Assembly (NCBI GenBank): GCA_005884715.1
Contig: VAZZ01000132.1
Location: forward strand, 1 to 11,827
Reading direction: 5' to 3'
Length of the DNA: 11,827 bases
Source of the DNA: Alphaproteobacteria bacterium
GTDB lineage: Bacteria > Pseudomonadota > Alphaproteobacteria > Rhizobiales > Aestuariivirgaceae
The notes below the pieces were generated by a model, which was not told the origin of the DNA, ran no database searches, and was given only the letters and a program-made list of their open reading frames with translations. Both the position numbers and the translations under genes were made by a program. Of this stretch, positions 7,194-11,827 are shown piece after piece (within the stretch, counting starts at the first letter, position 1; every line of letters starts with the position of its first letter).

Positions 7194-8266
7194 CAGCCTG
7201 CTCCTCCGACGAGCGCGCCATTGGCGTCGAAGAAATAGCTCCGGTCGACATCGACATGGAGCTTTGCCGTTGACCCGACTTCGAAGGGATGGATGCCATG
7301 CGACTGCGACACCCAGGTCTGCCCATTCATGTCGAAATGGATGACGCTTTCCGACCCTGAAAGCTCCGCGACCAGCACCCTGCCCTCGATTGTCGCCTTT
7401 TCCTGGCTGCCGTTTGTGGGGATTATGTGATGCGGCCTGATCGCAATAGTGTAGGCACCGTCTGCAAGCGCTTGCGCCGCCCTGCCGACCTTCCATTTCA
7501 CCTTGTCGCCCAGGATGATGTCGCCATTGACCTTTCTGACCTCGGCTACATTGATCGGCGGATCGGAAAAGACCCTGGCGCTGGTGAGCGTGTTGGGGTG
7601 GCGATAGATCTCCGATGTGGGACCGAACTGGGTCACGCGTCCCTCGAAGAGCGTTGCCGTCTTGCCGCCGAAAAGCAGCGCCTCGGACGGTTCCGTGGTC
7701 GCATAGACGACGATGCAGTCGCGTCCGGCAAACAATTTCGGCAATTCATCGCGCAGTTCCTCGCGCAATTTATAGTCGAGATTGGCGAGCGGCTCGTCGA
7801 GCAGGATGATATCGGAATCCTTGACGATCGCGCGCGCGATCGCGGTGCGCTGCTGTTGGCCGCCGGACAATTCCGAGGGCCGGCGTTTCAGCATCGGCGA
7901 AAGCCTGAGCAGCTCGGCGGCCTCGTTGACTCGGCTGTCGATCTCGCGCGCACTGATGCCCGCCACCCTGAGCGGCGAGGCGATATTGTCGTACACGGTG
8001 AAATTGGCGTAGTTGATGAACTGCTGGTAGACCATCGACACATTGCGCTTCTGCACGGCGACGCCCGTCACATTGTGGCCAGCGAACCAGATTTCGCCCG
8101 AAGTCGGCCGCTCGAGACCGGCCATCAGCTGCATCAATGTCGTCTTGCCGGCAAGCGTGGTCCCGAGCAGCACATTGAATGTGCCAGGCTCGAGCACAAG
8201 GCTGGTCTCATGGATATGGGTCGCAGCCCCTACCCGTTTCGATACGTTCTTGAGCTCAAGCGCCAT
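7193..8266 (-). CDS. glpS: Glycerol ABC transporter ATPase GlpS
   Basis: A 357-residue MalK-like ATPase, the first ATPase of the importer. Walker A is unusual, GTTLAGKTT (35-43): the middle glycine is Ala39 but the lysine K41 is kept. The signature LSGGQQQ (133-139) and Walker B ILLDE (154-158) are canonical. The H-loop histidine is replaced in YATTEPSEA, where Thr191 occupies the position. With GlpT's damaged signature but intact Walker A and histidine, the pair would form one standard ATP site and one degenerate site. A C-terminal regulatory domain follows from about residue 235. No strong ribosome-binding sequence precedes the ATG, in contrast to glpV and glpD, so translation may be modest. 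The gene follows glpV after a 94-base spacer with a hairpin. Confidence 0.9.
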   Translation of the reverse strand: MALELKNVSKRVGAATHIHETSLVLEPGTFNVLLGTTLAGKTTLMQLMAGLERPTSGEIWFAGHNVTGVAVQKRNVSMVYQQFINYANFTVYDNIASPLRVAGISAREIDSRVNEAAELLRLSPMLKRRPSELSGGQQQRTAIARAIVKDSDIILLDEPLANLDYKLREELRDELPKLFAGRDCIVVYATTEPSEALLFGGKTATLFEGRVTQFGPTSEIYRHPNTLTSARVFSDPPINVAEVRKVNGDIILGDKVKWKVGRAAQALADGAYTIAIRPHHIIPTNGSQEKATIEGRVLVAELSGSESVIHFDMNGQTWVSQSHGIHPFEVGSTAKLHVDVDRSYFFDANGALVGGAG

Positions 8267-8316
8267 GACGCGATCGCCAGCCTGTCGGTTTCCGCAAGGT
8301 TATATTCGCACAAAGT

Positions 8317-8345
8317 GCCGGGATGCACACTAAGCGCATCCCGGC
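8317..8345 (-). promoter_or_regulatory. Intercistronic hairpin after glpV
   Basis: Perfect ten-base arms GCCGGGATGC and GCATCCCGGC enclose a nine-base loop, in the 94-base gap between glpV and glpS. No T-run follows on the coding strand, so full termination is unlikely. The position right after a binding-protein gene and before the membrane and ATPase genes fits an element that stabilises the upstream message or partly attenuates transcription, keeping the binding protein in excess. Confidence 0.65.
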
Positions 8346-8360
8346 GGCTGTTCGAGAAAG

Positions 8361-10103
8361 CTACTGGTTGTTCGTCCAGCGCTTGATCAGCTCGTCATAG
8401 GCGATGGTTTCGCCCTTCGGCTTTTCGTTATCGCGCTTTGCCCAGGGCGCATGGTCTTTACTTAGCCACTTGCTGGGATCGCTCTCCTTGTTCAGCCTCG
8501 GGCCGCAACCACTATATGCCTTGTTCTTCTCATCCGCCCGCTGCATGCGGCCCATGACATCGTCCATCTGCTGGGCAAGGCGGTCCATCGCCTCTTGCGG
8601 TGTGAAGGCGCCCGAATTGACATCACCGATATTCTCCCAGAAGAGCTGGGCGAGTTTCGGATAGTCGGGCACGTTGACGCCGGTCGGCGTCCAGGCCACG
8701 CGGTCGGGCGAGCGGTAGAACTCGATCAACCCGCCAAGTTTCGGTGCACGCTCGGTGAACGACTTGTCGCGGATCGTGCTGTCGCGCACGAAGGTAAGAC
8801 CGACTTGGCTCCTCTTCACGTCCACCGTCTTGGAGACGACGAATTGAGCCCACAACCAGGCGGCCTTGCGGCGCTCCAAAGGAGTGGATTTGAGGAGCGT
8901 CCAGGAACCCGCATCCTGATAGCCGCGCTGCGAGCCTTCCTTCCAATAGGGGCCATGCGGCGAGGGCGCCATGCGCCACAACGGTTTGCCGTTGGCATCG
9001 ACGGTATTGTTCCCCTTGTCCTTCGGCGCGACCATGCTCGCGGTGAACGCCGAGTACCAGAAGATCTGCTGAGCGACATTGCCCTGGCTGAGCGCCGGCA
9101 GCGACTGGTAGAAGTCGAGGTCGGCCGCACCCGGAGGCGCGTATTTCCGCAGCCACTCGTCCCACTTGGCGACCGCATAGATCGCCGCTGGGCTGTTGGT
9201 GCCGCCGCCGCGCGATACCGATGCGCCGGCCGGGTTGCATGAATCCTTCTCCATGCGGATGCCCCATTCATCGACCGGGCGTCCATTGGGAATGCCGACA
9301 TCGGCTTCACCCGCCATCGACAGCCAGGCATCGGTCATGCGCCAGCCGAGATCGGGCGCGCGCTTGCCATAGTCCATGTGGCCATAGACCTTAACGCCGT
9401 CGATCTCCTTCACGTCATTGGTGAAGAAATCGGCGATGTCCTCATAGGCCGACCAGTTGACCGGCACGCCGAGCTCATAGCCATATTTGGCCTTGAACTT
9501 CTCCTTGAGATCCGGCCGGTCGAACCAATCCTTGCGGAACCAGTAGAGATTGGCGAATTGCTGGTCGGGCAGCTGGTAGAGCTTTCCGTCGGTGCCGGTT
9601 GTGAACGATTTGCCGATGAAGTCGCCGACATCGAGCATCGGATCGGTCACGTCCTTGCCTTCGCCGGCCATCCAGTCGGTCAGGTTGACCGTAAGACCGA
9701 GACGCATATGCATGCCGATCAGATCGGAGTCATTGACATAGGCGTCGTAGAGATTGCGGTTGGTCTGCAACTGGGTCTGGATCGCCTGCACCAGATCGCC
9801 CTCGCCGATGATCTGATGATTCACCTTGATGCCAGTGATTTCCTCGAAGGCTTTGGCCAGGACCTTGGATTCATAGTCGTGCGTGGGAATGGCTTCCGCG
9901 ACCGTGTTGATTTCCATGCCCTTGAAAGGTTTGGCGGCCTTGATGAACCATTCCATCTCCTTCATCTGGTCTTCTTTGGACAGTGTCGACGGCTGGAATT
10001 CGCTGTCGATCCACTTCTTGGCGGCGGCCTTGTCCGCCAGCGCCGGGGCCGTGCCCAGTGCCAGCAGCAATGCGACTGCCGATACGGTCTTGAAAAGCGA
10101 CAT
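8361..10103 (-). CDS. glpV: Periplasmic glycerol-binding protein GlpV
   Basis: An extracellular solute-binding protein that would capture glycerol in the periplasm and deliver it to GlpPQ. The N-terminus is a signal peptide: a hydrophobic core VSAVALLLALGTAPALA ending in ALA, with cleavage likely after residue 23. The mature part opens with a charged stretch rich in Asp, Lys and Glu. At 580 residues it is longer than most family 1 binding proteins but matches the large GlpV type. Two cysteines in the mature chain, in DSCNPAG and YSGCGPRL, could form a disulphide. ATG is preceded by GGGAGGA at good spacing, the strongest ribosome-binding site in the operon, in keeping with high demand. It lies between glpD and glpS, whereas the usual naming order GlpSTPQUV would suggest the end of the operon. 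Confidence 0.92.
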   Translation of the reverse strand: MSLFKTVSAVALLLALGTAPALADKAAAKKWIDSEFQPSTLSKEDQMKEMEWFIKAAKPFKGMEINTVAEAIPTHDYESKVLAKAFEEITGIKVNHQIIGEGDLVQAIQTQLQTNRNLYDAYVNDSDLIGMHMRLGLTVNLTDWMAGEGKDVTDPMLDVGDFIGKSFTTGTDGKLYQLPDQQFANLYWFRKDWFDRPDLKEKFKAKYGYELGVPVNWSAYEDIADFFTNDVKEIDGVKVYGHMDYGKRAPDLGWRMTDAWLSMAGEADVGIPNGRPVDEWGIRMEKDSCNPAGASVSRGGGTNSPAAIYAVAKWDEWLRKYAPPGAADLDFYQSLPALSQGNVAQQIFWYSAFTASMVAPKDKGNNTVDANGKPLWRMAPSPHGPYWKEGSQRGYQDAGSWTLLKSTPLERRKAAWLWAQFVVSKTVDVKRSQVGLTFVRDSTIRDKSFTERAPKLGGLIEFYRSPDRVAWTPTGVNVPDYPKLAQLFWENIGDVNSGAFTPQEAMDRLAQQMDDVMGRMQRADEKNKAYSGCGPRLNKESDPSKWLSKDHAPWAKRDNEKPKGETIAYDELIKRWTNNQ

Positions 10104-10154
10104 CGCTTAGTCCTCCCATTTTGCATGCGGCTTAGCCCACGGCCCGGAGCGCAC

Positions 10155-10170
10155 GCTTATCCGGTTAAGC
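10155..10170 (-). other. Small inverted repeat between glpD and glpV
   Basis: GCTTA and TAAGC flank a core that pairs CC with GG after one mismatch, within the 70-base glpD-glpV spacer just after the glpD stop. The stem is short and has no T-run. It may be a weak processing or pausing site, or chance. Confidence 0.25.
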
Positions 10171-10173
10171 ACG

Positions 10174-11709
10174 TTATCTTGCAGTAGCTTTCTTGCGGGT
10201 CTTGCCGCCCGCCTTCCCACCCATATGGACCTGCAGCGCCGACTGCTCGGCCACGGATAGATGCAGTCCGAGCTTCGATCGCCGCCACAAAATATCTTCG
10301 GGCGTCTGCGCCCCTTCCTCCTTGACCAGATAATCGACTTCACGCGCACTCAGGGGCCCGAAGCTCTCGCCCAGATCCTGTGCAAACCGCGCGCCTTCGA
10401 AAATGCGCTCCGCTCGCGTCCCATAGGCCCGAAAAATGCGCCCCGCATCGCGCTGCGGCAGGAAGGAATAGCGGCGCTGGAAATCGGAAATGCGGCTCTC
10501 CACTTCCGTGTGGGGAAAATCACCGCCCGGAAGCGGCGCCTTCGCCGTCCATGGCGCCTTGAGTCCCGGAAAGAACGGGGCGATTTTGTCGAGCACCGCT
10601 TCGGCGAGCTTGCGGAACGTCGTGATCTTGCCGCCGAAGACCGAGAGCAGCGGCGGCTGTGCCTCGGGCGCCTCGAGCTTCAGTACATATTCGCGCGTCG
10701 CTTCCTGGGCCTTGCTTGCTCCATCATCGTAAAGCGGGCGGATACCCGAATAGGACCAGCGCACCATGTCGCTGGTGACCGGCCGCTTGAAATATTCGCT
10801 TACCGCGGCGAGGAGATAGTCACGCTCGGCCTCGGAGATTTCGGGTTTATCAGGGTCTCCCTGATGGTCCTCATCGGTGGTGCCGATCAGGGTGAAATTC
10901 TGCTCATAGGGGATGGCGAAGCAGATGCGCCCGTCGGTGTTCTGAAAAATATAGCAGCGGTCATGATCATAGAGCTTGTCGACCACGATGTGGCTGCCCT
11001 TCACCATGCGGATCTTGTCGGGATTGCTATCGCCTATCACCGAGCCCAGGACCTGGCTGACCCATGGCCCGCCGGTATTGATGAGGCACTTGGCCTTGAT
11101 TTCGCTCTTGCCGCCGCTCTTCATATCTTCAAGACTACACGTCCAGCTGCCGCCGTCGCGCCGAGCCGATACGCAGCGGGTGCGGGGCCTTATGTCGGCA
11201 CCGCGCTCGGCGGCGTCACGCGCATTGAGCACTACGAGGCGCGCATCCTCGACCCAGCAGTCGGAATATTCGAAGCCGCGCGTGAAATCCGGCTTGAGCG
11301 GCGTGCCGGTTATATCGCTGGTGAGATCGACGCTGCGCGTGGCGGGAAGGATCTTGCGCCCGCCCAGATGATCATAGAGGAAAAGGCCGAGGCGCAGGAC
11401 CGGCCAAGGCCTGAGCCCCTTGTGGTGCGGCAGCACGAATCTGAGCGGCCTGATGATGTGGGGTGCCGCGGTGAGCAGGACTTCGCGCTCGATCAGGGCC
11501 TCGCGCACCAGGCGGAATTCATAATGTTCGAGATAGCGCAGACCGCCATGGATGAGCTTGGTCGAAGCCGATGAGGTGCCCGATGCCAGATCGCCCTGTT
11601 CGGCCAGGATGACTTTGAGGCCACGCCCGCTGGCGTCGCGGGCAATACCCGCGCCATTGATGCCGCCGCCAATAATGGCGAGGTCATAGACGCCCGCTTC
11701 GTCCGACAT
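10174..11709 (-). CDS. glpD: Aerobic glycerol-3-phosphate dehydrogenase
   Basis: A membrane-associated FAD enzyme that oxidises glycerol-3-phosphate to dihydroxyacetone phosphate and passes electrons to ubiquinone. Its 511 residues compare with 501 in E. coli GlpD. The FAD-binding GGGINGAG is at residues 14-21, followed by the family segment TSSASTKLIHGGLRYLE (45-61). Further landmarks are NTGGPWV (211-217), SGIRPLYDDG (321-330) and VFGGKITTFRKLAE (357-370), then the helical C-terminal cap domain. The last fifteen residues form a Gly/Lys/Arg-rich tail (GGKAGGKTRKKATAR), a strain or genus feature beyond the core fold. ATG is preceded by GGGAGAGG. It is the first gene of the minus-strand operon, so glycerol uptake and oxidation are expressed together. 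Repeats upstream of it suggest GlpR-type control. Confidence 0.95.
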   Translation of the reverse strand: MSDEAGVYDLAIIGGGINGAGIARDASGRGLKVILAEQGDLASGTSSASTKLIHGGLRYLEHYEFRLVREALIEREVLLTAAPHIIRPLRFVLPHHKGLRPWPVLRLGLFLYDHLGGRKILPATRSVDLTSDITGTPLKPDFTRGFEYSDCWVEDARLVVLNARDAAERGADIRPRTRCVSARRDGGSWTCSLEDMKSGGKSEIKAKCLINTGGPWVSQVLGSVIGDSNPDKIRMVKGSHIVVDKLYDHDRCYIFQNTDGRICFAIPYEQNFTLIGTTDEDHQGDPDKPEISEAERDYLLAAVSEYFKRPVTSDMVRWSYSGIRPLYDDGASKAQEATREYVLKLEAPEAQPPLLSVFGGKITTFRKLAEAVLDKIAPFFPGLKAPWTAKAPLPGGDFPHTEVESRISDFQRRYSFLPQRDAGRIFRAYGTRAERIFEGARFAQDLGESFGPLSAREVDYLVKEEGAQTPEDILWRRSKLGLHLSVAEQSALQVHMGGKAGGKTRKKATAR

Positions 11710-11748
11710 GCCTCTCCCATCGAATGCGATTCACTTTGATTCGTTTTT

Positions 11749-11783
11749 TGCACATGCGAAAGAAATATTGTGCAAATGCGAAA
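11749..11783 (-). promoter_or_regulatory. Candidate operator: paired direct repeats upstream of glpD
   Basis: On the coding strand TTTCGCATTTGCA (11771-11783) and TTTCGCATGTGCA (11749-11761) match at 12 of 13 bases, and their starts are 22 bases apart, about two helical turns. A shorter relative, TCGCATTCG, sits at 11722-11730. DeoR-family repressors such as GlpR often bind repeated TTTCG-type motifs, and a glpR gene commonly accompanies this operon. The repeats lie 40-75 bases upstream of the glpD start, in an AT-rich stretch that contrasts with the rest of the window. No -35/-10 pair could be assigned with confidence. Confidence 0.55.
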
Positions 11784-11827
11784 AAAATGAACTCTGAAAT
11801 TTTCTATAATCGCTATATTACGAAAAA

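Noticed and set aside
7194..7496. An upstream extension of the glpT frame
   Set aside because: The extension lies inside glpS and encodes a low-complexity basic stretch; ATG 7193 coupled to the glpS stop is the natural start.
7427..8386. A 319-codon open frame opposite glpS
   Set aside because: It is antisense to a gene with clear ATPase motifs; its composition reflects the reverse reading of those codons.
9378..10187. A 269-codon open frame opposite glpV
   Set aside because: It mirrors glpV codons and has no independent motif or good start context.
10261..11574. A 437-codon open frame on the plus strand opposite glpD
   Set aside because: It is fully antisense to a well-conserved dehydrogenase, and its product shows no recognisable family. 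Long antisense frames are expected with GC-rich codon bias.
11800..11827. TATAAT at 11805-11810 on the plus strand as a promoter for a divergent gene
   Set aside because: No matching -35 box was convincing and the window ends before any gene could be seen, so it may be chance in an AT-rich stretch.

Overview
The window looks like a GC-rich alphaproteobacterial chromosome segment, most likely Hyphomicrobiales. That assignment rests on the GC-biased codon use, the rhizobial-type glycerol ABC transporter locus, and two kinds of GC-rich palindromic intergenic repeat of a style common in that order. The species cannot be named from the sequence. There are ten protein-coding genes, no RNA gene, no insertion sequence and no CRISPR array.

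Left part (1-3965, plus strand). After a repeat-bearing spacer (1-166) comes a compact three-gene operon. It encodes a two-domain ribose-type ABC ATPase (167-1669), a ribose-type permease (1685-2696) and S-methyl-5-thioribose kinase, mtnK (2703-3965). The arrangement suggests uptake of methylthioribose or a related 5-deoxy-pentose followed by phosphorylation. The solute-binding protein and the next enzyme (mtnA, the methylthioribose-1-phosphate isomerase) are not in the window.

Middle (3966-4134). The two operons converge here. The spacer holds two copies of a GC-rich palindromic element in inverted orientation, which probably ends transcription from both sides.

Right part (4135-11709, minus strand). 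Reading leftwards from 11709 the order is glpD, glpV, glpS, glpT, glpP, glpQ, glpU: glycerol-3-phosphate dehydrogenase followed by a complete glycerol ABC importer (binding protein, two different ATPases, two permeases and a small membrane protein). Genes from glpS to glpU overlap or are separated by at most 15 bases. A strong hairpin separates glpV from glpS. A pair of 13-base direct repeats upstream of glpD is a good operator candidate. Glycerol kinase (glpK) and the regulator (glpR) are not in the window. Imported glycerol would be phosphorylated by GlpK and oxidised by GlpD to dihydroxyacetone phosphate.

The most striking observations are two single-base anomalies in homopolymers, each within about ten codons of the start of a permease gene: C5 at 1708-1712 in the ribose-type permease and A5 (T5 on the plus strand) at 5243-5247 in glpQ. 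In each case changing the run by one base restores a full-length protein that starts at a well-placed start codon. In each case the uncorrected reading loses all or much of the first membrane segment. Sequencing error is the simplest explanation; real mutation or slippage-dependent expression are alternatives. Both importers also show ATPase motifs consistent with one canonical and one degenerate ATP site.
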